DNA of 64,000 bases from Caballeronia sp. LZ062 (GCF_031450785.1 NZ_JARTWB010000001.1:186001-250000); one strand, 5' to 3'; shown: positions 1 through 10,681, counted from the first letter of the stretch. A program made the numbers and translations. The notes: generated by a model not told the origin, from the sequence alone.

Positions 1-47
1 TGTTAGTCTCAAATGAACTTTGACTCCGAATCAATAATCGACGCGGC

Positions 48-947
48 ATGAAGACCAACACCGACGAACTGCTCGTATTCGTGACAGTGATCGACAGCGG
101 GTCAATGACGGCGGCGGCCGAAAGTCTTCAGCAGACAGTTTCCGGCGTAAGCCGCACGTTGACACGGCTGGAGAAGAAACTCGACGCGGCACTCGTGCGC
201 CGCACGACCCGCCGCCTGCAACTCACCGACGAAGGCGAACTGTTCCTGGCCCGCGCCCGCGCGATCCTCGCCGCGATGGACGACGCCGAGGAAGCGCTGT
301 CGCGACGCCGCGAGCGGCCCGCCGGCCGGCTGCGCGTCGATGCGGCTTCGCCGTTCATGCTTCATTGCGTCGTGCCGCACGTGAAAGCGTTCGCCGCGCT
401 CTACCCGGACATCTCGCTGGAGCTGACGAGCAACGAGCGCATCGTCGACTTGCTGGAGCAGCGCGTCGATATCGCGATCCGCATCGGCGCGCTGCAGGAC
501 TCCACGCTGCACGCGCGCGCGCTCGGTAGCAGCCGCCTGCGCGTGCTCGCGAGTCCGGCATACCTTGCCGAGCACGGCGAACCGCGCGACGTCGACGAAC
601 TGCTGCGCGCCCGGCTGATCGGCTTCACAGCGCCGGAGAGCCTGAACGACTGGCCGCTGCGCCATCTACGCGATGGCCGCGACGTGGGCTTCGTGAGCAT
701 CGAGCCGGCCATTTCGGCGTCGAGCGGCGAGACGATCCGGCAGTTGACGCTCGACGGCGGCGGCATCGCCTGTCTCGCCGACTTCATGACCGCGGCCGAC
801 GTCAAGGCGGGCCGCCTGCGCTGGATTCTGGACGACGTGCTTCGCGACGTTCGCCAGCCGATCAGCGCGGTGTACTACCAGAGCGAGTCGATGGCGGCGC
901 GCGCCCGCGCATTTCTCGACTTTCTCGCGGGCCGGCTTGCGCTATAG
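48..947 (+). CDS. LysR-family transcriptional regulator
   Basis: A 299-aa protein with the family's usual length and layout. An N-terminal winged helix-turn-helix (about residues 1-60, beginning NTDELLVFVTVIDSGSMTAA) is followed by a substrate-binding domain of two Rossmann-like lobes (about 90-295). It should bind DNA as a dimer or tetramer and respond to a small-molecule inducer. The co-directional gene 36 bp downstream is a RidA-family deaminase, a plausible target or partner, but the inducer cannot be read from sequence. Only 47 bases precede the start, so the upstream promoter and any divergent target gene are cut by the window edge. No strong ribosome-binding site is visible at this ATG. 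Confidence 0.9.
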   Translation: MKTNTDELLVFVTVIDSGSMTAAAESLQQTVSGVSRTLTRLEKKLDAALVRRTTRRLQLTDEGELFLARARAILAAMDDAEEALSRRRERPAGRLRVDAASPFMLHCVVPHVKAFAALYPDISLELTSNERIVDLLEQRVDIAIRIGALQDSTLHARALGSSRLRVLASPAYLAEHGEPRDVDELLRARLIGFTAPESLNDWPLRHLRDGRDVGFVSIEPAISASSGETIRQLTLDGGGIACLADFMTAADVKAGRLRWILDDVLRDVRQPISAVYYQSESMAARARAFLDFLAGRLAL

Positions 948-983
948 CGCAACCGGCTGCCACTACCAGACACAGGACAACCC

Positions 984-1391
984 ATGCCACCGATCGAAGC
1001 GATCAACGCCCCCGGCCTGCCGACTCCCGCCGGCCATTACAGCCACGCGACGCGCGCTGGCAGTCTGATCTGCGTCTCCGGCCAGTTGCCCGTGCGCCCG
1101 GACGGCACGCACACCGGCGACCTCTCGTTCGAAGAGCAGGCCGAGCAGACCTTGCGCAACCTGCGAACCGTGCTCGAAGCGGCGGGCGCGGGCCTGCGGG
1201 ACTGCATCGAAGTGACGGTTTATCTCGTCGGCGTCGAGCACTGGAAGGCATTCAACGAGATTTACGCGCGCCACTTCGGTACGTGGAAACCGGCGCGCGC
1301 CGTCGTGCCGGTCGGCGCGCTGCATTACGGTTATCTGCTGGAAATCTCCGCGCGTGCGTGGATAGAACCGGCGCCGAAACAGCCCGACTAG
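984..1391 (+). CDS. RidA family (YjgF/YER057c/UK114) protein
   Basis: A 135-aa single-domain protein of the RidA/YjgF family. Members hydrolyse reactive enamine/imine intermediates or act as related deaminases in amino-acid and aromatic catabolism. Family features seen: a start rich in Pro/Gly, the central stretch ending CIEVTVYLVGVEHWKAFNEI, and the C-terminal ARAVVPVG segment, which carries the conserved arginine that contacts substrate carboxylates. AGGAC lies just upstream of the ATG. It follows the LysR gene on the same strand and converges with the phosphoesterase gene, with which it overlaps by 4 bp at the stop codons. It may belong to a divergent RidA subgroup rather than RidA proper. 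Confidence 0.88.
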   Translation: MPPIEAINAPGLPTPAGHYSHATRAGSLICVSGQLPVRPDGTHTGDLSFEEQAEQTLRNLRTVLEAAGAGLRDCIEVTVYLVGVEHWKAFNEIYARHFGTWKPARAVVPVGALHYGYLLEISARAWIEPAPKQPD

Positions 1392-3070
1392 GCCAGGTCG
1401 AGCGCCTTCGTCAGATCGCCGAGCGGGGCCTCGCCGTTTGCGGCCATGGCGCGATCCCGCGCGGCGACACCGTCGAGCGGCGCGAGGTCGTGCACGCGCG
1501 AGATGAAGCGCAGGATCGAGTTCGTGTCGTAGACCGTGTGATCGACATAGCCCTTCTTGGCGAACGGCGAGACGACGAGCGCCGGAATGCGCGAACCCGG
1601 CCCCCAGCGGTCGCCTTTCGGCGGCGCGACGTGGTCCCACCAGCCTCCGTTTTCATCGACGGTCACGATGACCACGGTGTTCTGCCACTGCGGACCGCGC
1701 CGGATGTGCTCGATCACGTTCGCAATGTGACGGTCGCCCGAAGCGACATCCGCGTAACCGGCGTGCATGTTCAGATTGCCTTGCGGCTTGTAGAACGTGA
1801 CGGCGGGCAGGCGGCCGGCGTCGATATCGGCTAGCAGTGTGTTCGTCGAAGGGTCGTCGCCGAGGCCGGCGTCGCGTAGGTGCCGCTCGCGCGCCGCCGT
1901 CCCCGGCGCGTAGTTGCGAAAATAGTTGAAGGGCTGATGGTGATACTGAAAGTCGGGCACGGCGCCCGTGTCGCGGTGATCGAGGGCGTATTGCCACGCG
2001 CCGCTGTACCACGCCCAGTCGACGCCCTTGTCGGACAAACGGTCGCCGATGGTCGCGTAAGTTTGCGGCGGGAGCACGAGCGCGTTCGACGTATCCGCGA
2101 GGCGTGGATCGCCGCCAGGCGCGGGCTTCACGTTGCTCGGCTGATAGGGCGGGAACATGGTGTTGACCGCGTAGCCGTCGGCGGTGAGCGCGCCGTCGCG
2201 CACGAACTTCGGCGGGCCGTCCAGCGCGGACTTCGGCGAATCCGGGGCGAGCTTCAGCCGGGCGCCGGCCGGATCGTCGCCTTCTACGACTGCCAGCAGC
2301 CTCGCCGCCGGGCTGCTGGCTGCATCCGGGTAATAGGGCGCCTGCGCCGAAATCAGGAAGATGTGGTTGAGCCACGAGCCGCCGAACGCCGACATGAAAA
2401 AATTGTCGCAGAGCGTGTACTGCTGCGCGAGTCCCCACAGTTTCAGCGTGTCAGGCGAACTCCTGTAGTGACCCATGACGAGCGCGCCGGAGTCGCCCCA
2501 GGCCGCGAACTGGTTGTTGCGCCCGGCGTTGATCTGCATCTGGTTCTGGTAGAACCGATGCACCAGATCACGCGTGATGACGCTGTTCGGCAGCGGTTCG
2601 CCGTGCGCATCGACGAGGCGGAACGGGCCGTTGCGAAGCTCGCTGATTTGATGCTCCGCAATGGCATATCGCTTGCCGTCGACTTCCTGCGCCTGTGGCA
2701 CAAGGCCGCCCCAGATTTTGGGCAACGTAGGCAAGGGCGTGACGCCGTCGCGGTCGAACTGCGTGTACTGCGAAGACGGCACAGCCGAGAGCGGATATTG
2801 CACGCCGGGATAGTCGCCGTACAGGTTCGTGAAGCTGCGGTTCTCGGCGTAGATGACGACGATCTGTCGCACTTGCGCCGCGAGCGTGCGGTCGAGCGAA
2901 AGGTCGGCCGCCGTTTTCGGCGTGGCGGGCTTCGGCTCGAAGAGGTTGCAGCCGCCCAACGACAATCCCGCGATCCCGACGCCAGCAGCGAGTAACCGCC
3001 GCCGTGCGGGATCGGCGGGCGCGTCGGCGCTGCTGGAAAACTCGTGGTGCGGCTCGTCGTTCGGTTTCAT
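1388..3070 (-). CDS. phosphoesterase (acid phosphatase / phospholipase C-like), Tat-type lipoprotein
   Basis: A 560-aa member of the PF04185 phosphoesterase family, which includes AcpA acid phosphatases and bacterial phospholipases C. The ATG at 3070 is chosen because GAGGAG sits just before it; an upstream in-frame ATG at 3172 lacks this. Residues about 24-42 read ARRRLLAAGVGIAGLSLGGC, a twin-arginine-like n-region followed by a lipobox, so the protein is probably Tat-exported and lipid-anchored. Mature-domain motifs include ENRSF near residue 75 (metal/nucleophile region), a GHY segment, NGGWWDHVAPP and a late SPFAKKGYVDH. Those are typical of the family's two-metal active site. The likely substrate is a phosphomonoester or phospholipid; which one is undecided. 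Confidence 0.87.
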   Translation of the reverse strand: MKPNDEPHHEFSSSADAPADPARRRLLAAGVGIAGLSLGGCNLFEPKPATPKTAADLSLDRTLAAQVRQIVVIYAENRSFTNLYGDYPGVQYPLSAVPSSQYTQFDRDGVTPLPTLPKIWGGLVPQAQEVDGKRYAIAEHQISELRNGPFRLVDAHGEPLPNSVITRDLVHRFYQNQMQINAGRNNQFAAWGDSGALVMGHYRSSPDTLKLWGLAQQYTLCDNFFMSAFGGSWLNHIFLISAQAPYYPDAASSPAARLLAVVEGDDPAGARLKLAPDSPKSALDGPPKFVRDGALTADGYAVNTMFPPYQPSNVKPAPGGDPRLADTSNALVLPPQTYATIGDRLSDKGVDWAWYSGAWQYALDHRDTGAVPDFQYHHQPFNYFRNYAPGTAARERHLRDAGLGDDPSTNTLLADIDAGRLPAVTFYKPQGNLNMHAGYADVASGDRHIANVIEHIRRGPQWQNTVVIVTVDENGGWWDHVAPPKGDRWGPGSRIPALVVSPFAKKGYVDHTVYDTNSILRFISRVHDLAPLDGVAARDRAMAANGEAPLGDLTKALDLA

Positions 3071-3202
3071 CGCGTGACTCCTCGTTGATGCACGCGGCTG
3101 CCAGCGCGCGGCATGATCGACGCTAAAGATGGCGCTTGCGTGACGCTGCGCTCCGGTGGTCCGACAGCGCATGATGCCGCATCGACCGCCTGCCGGAAAC
3201 CC

Positions 3203-3260
3203 GGCCGAACGGCATAAGCAAAAACACCAGAAAACGTAAATTTGCCTATGCCGTTTGGCC
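3203..3260. repeat. 20-bp imperfect inverted repeat (terminator- or operator-like)
   Basis: The left arm (3203-3222, beginning GGCCGAACGGCATA) and the right arm (3241-3260, ending TATGCCGTTTGGCC) match at 18 of 20 positions around an 18-nt A-rich loop. It starts about 31 nt beyond the stop of the TauE/SafE gene and about 130 nt before the phosphoesterase start, both on the minus strand. Neither strand has a long T-run after the stem, so a factor-independent terminator is possible but not textbook. A protein-binding site is the alternative. Confidence 0.6.
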
Positions 3261-3291
3261 GACTGGAAACCTCACGGTCGTGTGACTACCA

Positions 3292-4086
3292 TCAACTGAA
3301 CGCGAGCTTTAGTCCGACGAGAACGAGCGTCGCTGCGAGCAGGTAGCGCAGCAGTGCTTCGGGCGCCTTGGAAGAGAGATTGCTGCCGATCACGATGCCG
3401 GGAATCGAGCCCACGAGGAGGGACGCCAGCAGCGACCAGTCGACCGAGCCCATCATCCAGTGGCCTGCGCCCGCAATCAGCGTGAGCGGCACGGCATGGG
3501 CGACGTCCGAGCCGACGATGCGCACCGTAGGCAGACGCGGATAGAGCAACAGCAGCACGGTCACGCCGATTGCGCCCGCCCCGACGGAGGTGATGGAAAC
3601 CAGCGTGCCGAGGATCACGCCGGTCAAAACCGTCCAGGCGGCCGTGCGCGCGGGCCGCTCCGGGCGGTTGCGGCCCTTGCGGTAGGCAAAGCGTGCGAGC
3701 TGCGGCCGAAAGACGAGCGAGACGGCGGTGATGAGAAGCGCGGTGCCGAGAATCGATTGGATAAGACGCGCCGTGCCGGGCGAGGTAATGCCGTGCTGGT
3801 TCAGAAGGTACAGCGTGACGGCGGCGGCGGGCACGCTGCCTGCCGCAAGCCGCCCGGTGATGCGCCAGTCGACGGAGCCTTTGAGCCCGTGGACGAGCGT
3901 TCCCGCGGTTTTGGTGGCAGCGGCGTACAGCAGGTCGCTTCCCACGGCTGTAGCCGGGTGGATGCCGAACAGGAGCACCAGAAGCGGGGTCATCAGCGAG
4001 CCGCCGCCCACGCCGGTCAGCCCGACGAGAAAGCCGACCGCCAGCCCGGAAGCGGAATAAAGTAAGTCGATATGCGGAAATGACAT
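3292..4086 (-). CDS. TauE/SafE-family sulfite (organo-anion) exporter, inner membrane
   Basis: A 264-aa integral membrane protein with about eight hydrophobic segments. It has the two glycine-rich half-motifs characteristic of the TSUP/TauE family: GLTGVGGGSLMTPLLVLLFG near residue 25 and SITSVGAGAIGVTVLLLLYP near residue 165. The family exports sulfite, sulfoacetate or related anions. The internal two-fold repeat of the family is visible. It is co-directional with the phosphoesterase gene, separated by about 220 bp that include a strong inverted repeat, so it is probably a separate transcription unit. Its substrate cannot be assigned because no sulfonate genes are nearby. Confidence 0.85.
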   Translation of the reverse strand: MSFPHIDLLYSASGLAVGFLVGLTGVGGGSLMTPLLVLLFGIHPATAVGSDLLYAAATKTAGTLVHGLKGSVDWRITGRLAAGSVPAAAVTLYLLNQHGITSPGTARLIQSILGTALLITAVSLVFRPQLARFAYRKGRNRPERPARTAAWTVLTGVILGTLVSITSVGAGAIGVTVLLLLYPRLPTVRIVGSDVAHAVPLTLIAGAGHWMMGSVDWSLLASLLVGSIPGIVIGSNLSSKAPEALLRYLLAATLVLVGLKLAFS

Positions 4087-4275
4087 GCGCGCGGGGAGAA
4101 CCGGTCAGGCGTCGGTAGGTCGAAAAACCGTCGATGATAGCCGGTCAGCGGTTGACCTGCTGCACAAAACCCGTGCGCGAACCGCCGTCCGCTCGCCTGC
4201 AACGGCCCGTGGCGCCCTTTGATTCGCCAGTTCGCGCCATCAGGCGCCCTTTCACGTCACTTTCAGGAAGGTGCA

Positions 4276-6519
4276 ATGGATACGAAGGAACAGACGCAGC
4301 AGCAACAACAACAGCAACAACAGCAACTGTCAGCGACGGACGAAGCATTCATCCCGACCGAGAACGCCAACATGCCGAGCGAGCGGCAGTTCGTGCTCAA
4401 GTCCGGCAACACGTTCGCCGTCTACGACGCAAACGGCGATATTCGCGGCCGCGACGACGGTCTCTTCGTCAACGACACGCGCGTGCTTTCCGAGCTCGTG
4501 CTGACCTTCGGCGGCCGCGCGCCTTCGCTTCTGTCCGGCAGCGTGTCCAGCGACAACGCCGTTTTCACCGCGCATCTGACGAACCGTCCCTTGCCGCCCA
4601 TCGGCGGGGCGCGCACGCCGGAGGGCGTGATTCACGTCGAACGCAAACGCGTGTTGTCGGGGCACGTCCTGCACGAAAGCATCGTGCTCACGAACTACGG
4701 CACGGAACCGTCGACGGTGCCACTTTCCATCTCGTTCGCCGCCGACTTCCTCGACATGTTCGAAGTGCGCGGCACCATACGGCCGAAGCGCGGCACGTTG
4801 CGTCCGCCTGCCGTCGAGAACGGGGAAGTGATCCTGAGCTACATCGGGCTCGACGAAGTCGAACGCACGGCGCGCATCCAGTTCACGCCCGCGCCGGACG
4901 TGCTCTCGCCGACACGCGCCGACTACGCGCTGCACATCCAGTCGGAAACGGCGATCTCCGTCTATCTGTCCGTGACCGCGGTCACGCACGCCCTGAACGA
5001 CGCCAGCGAGGAGAGCAAGCGCAACGCGGCCGAAGCGCCGGAATGCGCGCCGGAGTCGGGGCGCCCGGCCATCCGCGAGGCGCTCGTCGACGCGCACCGG
5101 AGCATGCGTGACAAACGCCGCGCCGGCGCCCGCGTGCGATCGAGCAATCCGCTCTTCAGTGAGTGGATCGACCGGTCGCTCGCGGACTTGGGCCTGCTCA
5201 CCACCGATCTCGAAACCGGGCCGTATCCGTACGCCGGCATCCCGTGGTTTTCGACGCCGTTCGGACGTGACGCGATCATCACGTCGCTTCAGATGCTGTG
5301 GCTGCAGCCGACGCTCGCGCGCGGCGTCTTGCGCTTTCTGGCGGCGCATCAGGCGCGGGAAGATTCGGCGTTCAGGGACGCCGAGATCGGCAAGATCATG
5401 CACGAGACGCGCAAGAGTGAGATGGCGGCCACCGGCGAAGTGCCGTTTGCGCTGTACTACGGCGGCGTGGACAGTACGCCGCTCTTCATCGTGCTTGCCG
5501 GCGCCTACGCCGAACGCACGGGAGACCGCGCGCTCATCGACGAAATCTGGCCCGCGCTGCAACTGGCCGCCGGTTGGGTGGCGCGACACTGCGACCGGAA
5601 TCCGCACGGCTTGCTCAGTTATCAGCGGGCGACCGAATACGGCCTCGCGAATCAGGGCTGGAAAGACAGCCACGATTCCGTCTTCCACGCAGACGGCCAG
5701 TTTCCCATCGGCCCGATCTCGCTCGTGGAAGTGCAGGCGTACGCGTCGACGGCCTTTTCCACGATGGCGCGCCTCGCCCGCGAGCGCGGCGAGCACGAGC
5801 ACGTAGCGGAATTCGAGCGGCGCGCCGAGCATATCCGCGAGCGCGTCGAGGCGCTCTTCTGGATGCCCGAGATGGACTTCTACGGCATTGCGCTGGACGG
5901 ACGCAATGAACTGTGCCGCGTGCTGTCGTCGAACGCGGGACATCTGCTCGCTTTCGATCTCGTCGAGCGCACGCGCGGCGAAGCGGTCGCGCGGCAACTG
6001 GAATCCGCGCTCTTCCACACCGGTTGGGGCGTGCGCACGCTCGCGGCCGGCCAGCCGCGCTTCAATCCGATGTCGTACCACAACGGCTCCGTGTGGCCGC
6101 ACGACTCGGCCATTTGCGCGCGCGGCCTCGCGCGCTACGGCGAGCGCGGCGCGGCGGTAGGTTTGCTGCAATCCTTGTTCGAGGCGGCCGTCACCTTCGA
6201 CATGCGTTTGCCCGAACTCTTCTGCGGCTTCACGCGGCAGCGCGGGGAGCGGCCGATTGCGTATCCGGTCGCATGCCTGCCGCAGGCGTGGGCAGCGGGC
6301 TCGCCGTTCATGATTCTCGAGGCGTGTCTCGGCGTGACCATCGACGCCGAGAAGGACGAGATTCGCGTCGACCGGCCACAGTTGCCGGACGGGATCGACT
6401 GGCTGGAAATCGGAGATCTGCGCGTGGGCGAGCGAAACGTCACGATCACGTTCCGGCGCGTGGGCGGACAGGTAGTGCCGTCGGTCGAAGGCGATGCGCG
6501 AGTGGTCGCGGTGCTCTGA
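4276..6519 (+). CDS. amylo-alpha-1,6-glucosidase / glycogen-debranching-like glycoside hydrolase
   Basis: A 747-aa cytoplasmic protein with an N-terminal glycogen-debranching beta domain (about 40-250) and an (alpha/alpha)6-barrel hydrolase domain (about 290-715). Barrel motifs are GIPWFSTPFGRDAIITSLQM near residue 325, QGWKDSHDS near 475 and YHNGSVWPHDSAI near 605. These contain the acidic residues expected to be catalytic in this clan. The start at 4276 is supported by AGGAAGG just upstream; the longer frame from 4219 has no such site. The N-terminus carries a run of ten glutamines (residues 8-17). Its likely role is hydrolysis of alpha-1,6 or related glucosidic linkages in storage or osmoprotectant glucans. 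The last codons resemble the tandem repeats that follow the gene. Confidence 0.85.
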   Translation: MDTKEQTQQQQQQQQQQLSATDEAFIPTENANMPSERQFVLKSGNTFAVYDANGDIRGRDDGLFVNDTRVLSELVLTFGGRAPSLLSGSVSSDNAVFTAHLTNRPLPPIGGARTPEGVIHVERKRVLSGHVLHESIVLTNYGTEPSTVPLSISFAADFLDMFEVRGTIRPKRGTLRPPAVENGEVILSYIGLDEVERTARIQFTPAPDVLSPTRADYALHIQSETAISVYLSVTAVTHALNDASEESKRNAAEAPECAPESGRPAIREALVDAHRSMRDKRRAGARVRSSNPLFSEWIDRSLADLGLLTTDLETGPYPYAGIPWFSTPFGRDAIITSLQMLWLQPTLARGVLRFLAAHQAREDSAFRDAEIGKIMHETRKSEMAATGEVPFALYYGGVDSTPLFIVLAGAYAERTGDRALIDEIWPALQLAAGWVARHCDRNPHGLLSYQRATEYGLANQGWKDSHDSVFHADGQFPIGPISLVEVQAYASTAFSTMARLARERGEHEHVAEFERRAEHIRERVEALFWMPEMDFYGIALDGRNELCRVLSSNAGHLLAFDLVERTRGEAVARQLESALFHTGWGVRTLAAGQPRFNPMSYHNGSVWPHDSAICARGLARYGERGAAVGLLQSLFEAAVTFDMRLPELFCGFTRQRGERPIAYPVACLPQAWAAGSPFMILEACLGVTIDAEKDEIRVDRPQLPDGIDWLEIGDLRVGERNVTITFRRVGGQVVPSVEGDARVVAVL
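4303..4332 (+). repeat. CAG/CAA glutamine-codon run
   Basis: Ten consecutive CAG or CAA codons near the start of the debranching-like gene encode a poly-Gln run. Mixed codons make it less slippage-prone than a pure CAG tract, but length variation between strains would stay in frame. Confidence 0.85.
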
Positions 6520-6754
6520 ACGTGGCAAGGCGCCTGGACGACGGCCGGCGCTACTGCCGACGTGCTTCTGCGCGGGCGACGTCCCGCTCGTTCGCGCTCG
6601 GAGACTTGCGGGCGCTGCTCGAACCGTGGCGCCGCGCGGCTTAGCAACAGCGCAGCGCAAAAGGAAAGCGAGCTCACAGCGCGACGCCGCGGGCGTAATC
6701 ACGTTCGAGCGCCTGAGCGGGCAAGTCACACCGTCGGTCGAAGTCGACGAATGC

Positions 6755-6788
6755 GGCAAGGCGCCCGGACAATGCCGGACGCCTTGCC
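6755..6788. terminator. hairpin in tandem unit 2
   Basis: GGCAAGGCG pairs with CGCCTTGCC (9 bp, perfect), with a further CCGG/CCGG inner stem. It lies between two convergent genes and is probably a bidirectional terminator, though no T-tract follows on either strand. Confidence 0.5.
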
Positions 6789-7021
6789 AGCAAACGAAGA
6801 GAAGCGGGAGATTACGCGGTCACGCTGCCCACGTCGTCGCCGCATGTGGAGTCTCGCGCACGCGGCCGGCAACAGGCATGCGCTGCTCGAACCGCAACGC
6901 CGCGCGACTTCGCAACAGCGCAGCGCAGATTGAAAGCGAACTCAGAGCGCGACACCGCCGAGTAATCAGGTTCCAGCGCCTGAGCCGGCGAATGGTACCG
7001 TCCGTCGAAGTCGACGAATGC

Positions 7022-7055
7022 GGCAAGGCGCCCGGACAATACCGGGCGCCTTTCC
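7022..7055. terminator. hairpin in tandem unit 3
   Basis: The arms GGCAAGGCGCCCGG and CCGGGCGCCTTTCC pair at 13 of 14 positions around a 6-nt loop. This is the better-preserved copy of the hairpin in unit 2. It lies about 130 nt beyond the pobA stop and is a candidate bidirectional terminator without a clear T-run. Confidence 0.5.
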
Positions 7056-7181
7056 AGCAAACGAACAGAAGCGGGAGATTACGCGGTCACGCGGCCCACG
7101 TCGTCGCATGTGAAGTCGTGCGCGCACACCTCAGACGACGCTCGCGCGCTCCACAACACCGCACCGCAACCCGACACGACC

Positions 7182-8453
<1,272 letters not shown>

Positions 8454-8546
8454 CTATCGCGATAAAGCCCGCGAAGGCGCATGAAATCGGGTCCGGTGCT
8501 TGCTGACCAAGGGTTTATCCCGACTCATCAACACGAGGACACCGAC

Positions 8547-9413
8547 ATGGACGCAAGCGCATATCCGAAGCCCCCTTTCGCCGACCAGCAACAGGAACGC
8601 ACGCCCGGCCTGACCGAATCGATGAATCCGAAGCCTGACCACGGCGAAGAAACGTATAAGGGCAGCGGCAGGCTCGCAGGCAAAGCGGCGCTGATCACGG
8701 GCGGCGACAGCGGCATCGGGCGCGCGGTGGCGATCGCTTTCGCGCGCGAAGGCGCCGACGTCGCCATCGCCTATCTGGACGAACACGACGACGCGAAGGA
8801 AACCGCGCGCTGGATCGAGCAGGCGGGGCGCAAGGCGCTCTTGCTGCCGGGCGACATTACGGACCGCCAGCATTGCCGCGACATCGTCGCGAAGACGGCC
8901 GATGCGTTCGGACGCCTCGACGTGCTGGTGAACAACGCGGCGTATCAGATGACCTACGACAGCCTCGAAGAAATCAGCGACGACGAGTGGGACAAGACCT
9001 ACTCGACCAACATCGGCGCGATGTTCCGCATCACGAAGGCCGCGCTCGCACATATGAAGGAAGGCGCGGCGATCGTGAACACGACGTCCGTGAACGCCGA
9101 CGCGCCGAATCCCGGCCTGATCGCGTATGCGAGCACGAAGGGCGCGATTCAGAACTTCACGGGCGGACTCGCGCAGTTGCTGGCAGAACGCGGCATTCGC
9201 GTGAACTGCGTCGCGCCGGGCCCGATCTGGACGCCGCTGATTCCGTCGACGATGCCCGCCGAGAAGGTGAAGAACTTCGGCTCACAGGTGCCGATGAAGC
9301 GCCCCGGCCAACCGGCCGAGCTCGCGCCGGCGTATGTGATGCTGGCTTCGGACGAGGGCAGCTACATTTCCGGCGCGACCATCGCGGTGACGGGCGGCAA
9401 GCCGATCATCTGA
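8547..9413 (+). CDS. SDR-family oxidoreductase (YghA-like)
   Basis: A 288-aa short-chain dehydrogenase/reductase. The NAD(P)-binding motif TGGDSGIGRAV is near residue 52, NNAAYQ near 132 and the catalytic YASTKGA (Tyr-x3-Lys) near 193. The 45-residue N-terminal extension with repeated Pro/Asp is typical of the YghA/glucose-ribitol dehydrogenase-like subgroup. The ATG at 8547 follows ACGAGGAC; the longer frame from 8481 lacks a ribosome-binding site. It probably reduces aldehydes or sugars in general stress metabolism. It converges with the aldo/keto reductase gene, from which it is separated by only 33 bp. Confidence 0.9.
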   Translation: MDASAYPKPPFADQQQERTPGLTESMNPKPDHGEETYKGSGRLAGKAALITGGDSGIGRAVAIAFAREGADVAIAYLDEHDDAKETARWIEQAGRKALLLPGDITDRQHCRDIVAKTADAFGRLDVLVNNAAYQMTYDSLEEISDDEWDKTYSTNIGAMFRITKAALAHMKEGAAIVNTTSVNADAPNPGLIAYASTKGAIQNFTGGLAQLLAERGIRVNCVAPGPIWTPLIPSTMPAEKVKNFGSQVPMKRPGQPAELAPAYVMLASDEGSYISGATIAVTGGKPII

Positions 9414-9446
9414 CCGGCCTGCCTGGTACTCTCACCCGCTCGATGC

Positions 9447-10499
9447 TTACTCGCCCGCCGCTTCCTTCAACTGGTTGCGGCGGTATTCGCCCTGACGCGT
9501 AAGCATCCAGCCCGGGTACTCGGCCGGCAACTGGCTCACTTCGTCGAGCGCGGCGAGTTCGTCTTCGTTGAGCTGCACGTTCGTCGCCGCGATGTTGTCA
9601 TCGAGTTGCTCGATGCGCTTTGCGCCGACGATCACGCTCGTCACGACCTTCTGGTGCAGGAGCCACGCGAGCGCGATCTGCGCGACCGACACGCTCTTCG
9701 CCTCGGCCATGCGGCGCATTGCGTCGATGCAGTCGTAGGCACGGTCGACGTTCACCGGCGGGAAATCGAACTTCGAACGGCGGCTGCCTTCCTCCTTGCC
9801 GCCTTCGCGCGTGAACTTGCCCGAGAGCAGCCCGCCCGCGAGCGGGCTCCACACCATCAGCCCGACGTTTTCGCTCTGCAGAAGCGGCACGAGTTCGCGT
9901 TCGAGGTCGCGTCCGGCGATCGTGTAATACGCCTGCAACGATTCGAAGCGCGCGAGTCCGAGCCGCTCCGAAATGCCGAGCGCTTTCATGATTTGCCAGG
10001 CGGCCCAGTTCGACACGCCGATGTAGCGCACGTGGCCGTGCTGCACGAGCGTATCGAGCGCGCGCAGCGTTTCTTCGATCGGCGTGGCCGGGTCGAAACC
10101 GTGAATCTGGTACAGATCGACGTGATCGAGTTGCAGGCGCTTCAGGCTCGCCTTCACGCCGTCGATGATGTGAAACCGCGACGCGCCGCGCGAATTCACG
10201 CCCTTCGTTCCCGCTTCGCCCAGAATCTTCGTCGCGACCACGACGTTCTCGCGCGGCACCTTCAGGTTCCTGAGCGCCTGTCCGGTGATGATTTCCGACT
10301 GACCGTCGGCGTAGACATCGGCGGTGTCGATGAAGTTGATGCCCGCGTCGAGCGACCGGCCGACGAGCTTGTCGGCGTCCGCCTGTCGAAGCTGGCCGAT
10401 GTTGTCCCAGATGCCGCCGCCACCGCCGCCGAACGTCATGGTGCCGAGGCACAGTTCGGAGACGAAGAGCCCGGTATTGCCGAATTTTCTGTAGCGCAT
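9447..10499 (-). CDS. aldo/keto reductase
   Basis: A 350-aa NADPH-dependent aldo/keto reductase with a TIM-barrel fold. The catalytic tetrad is visible: Asp and Tyr in DTADVYADGQSE near residue 50, Lys in VVATKIL near 80 and His in LYQIHGFD near 125. The cofactor segment near the C-terminus reads SVIVGAKRIEQLDDN. An AGGAGC site supports the start at 10499. It is divergent from an AraC-family regulator gene, a common arrangement in which the regulator controls the reductase. Substrate is not predictable. Confidence 0.9.
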   Translation of the reverse strand: MRYRKFGNTGLFVSELCLGTMTFGGGGGGIWDNIGQLRQADADKLVGRSLDAGINFIDTADVYADGQSEIITGQALRNLKVPRENVVVATKILGEAGTKGVNSRGASRFHIIDGVKASLKRLQLDHVDLYQIHGFDPATPIEETLRALDTLVQHGHVRYIGVSNWAAWQIMKALGISERLGLARFESLQAYYTIAGRDLERELVPLLQSENVGLMVWSPLAGGLLSGKFTREGGKEEGSRRSKFDFPPVNVDRAYDCIDAMRRMAEAKSVSVAQIALAWLLHQKVVTSVIVGAKRIEQLDDNIAATNVQLNEDELAALDEVSQLPAEYPGWMLTRQGEYRRNQLKEAAGE

Positions 10500-10681
10500 G
10501 GTTGCTCCTGAGTGGACGATAGGCATGAAGCGTTCGCTAAAAAGCGACGAGCGTTCAGTGCCGCCAATGCAGTATCGTCCCGCAACGCGCGGCGTTCATA
10601 GCCTGATCCTGTCGAATCCTTGCCTGTTCCTGCAAACGCGGTGGCAGCGCGCGCGCACGATCCCGCTCGCGCGAGTAAGCT

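Noticed and set aside
4303..4332. Sequencing artefact or microsatellite outside a gene
   Set aside because: The tract is in frame downstream of a good ribosome-binding site and uses mixed CAG/CAA codons.
4330..6759. 809-codon open frame on the minus strand
   Set aside because: Antisense shadow of the debranching-like gene: Arg/His/Val-rich, no recognisable domain, no ribosome-binding site, typical of high-GC coding DNA.
6520..7181. CRISPR array or insertion-sequence remnant
   Set aside because: The units are about 260 bp, few and derived from the flanking genes; no short regular repeats, spacers, transposase or terminal inverted repeats.
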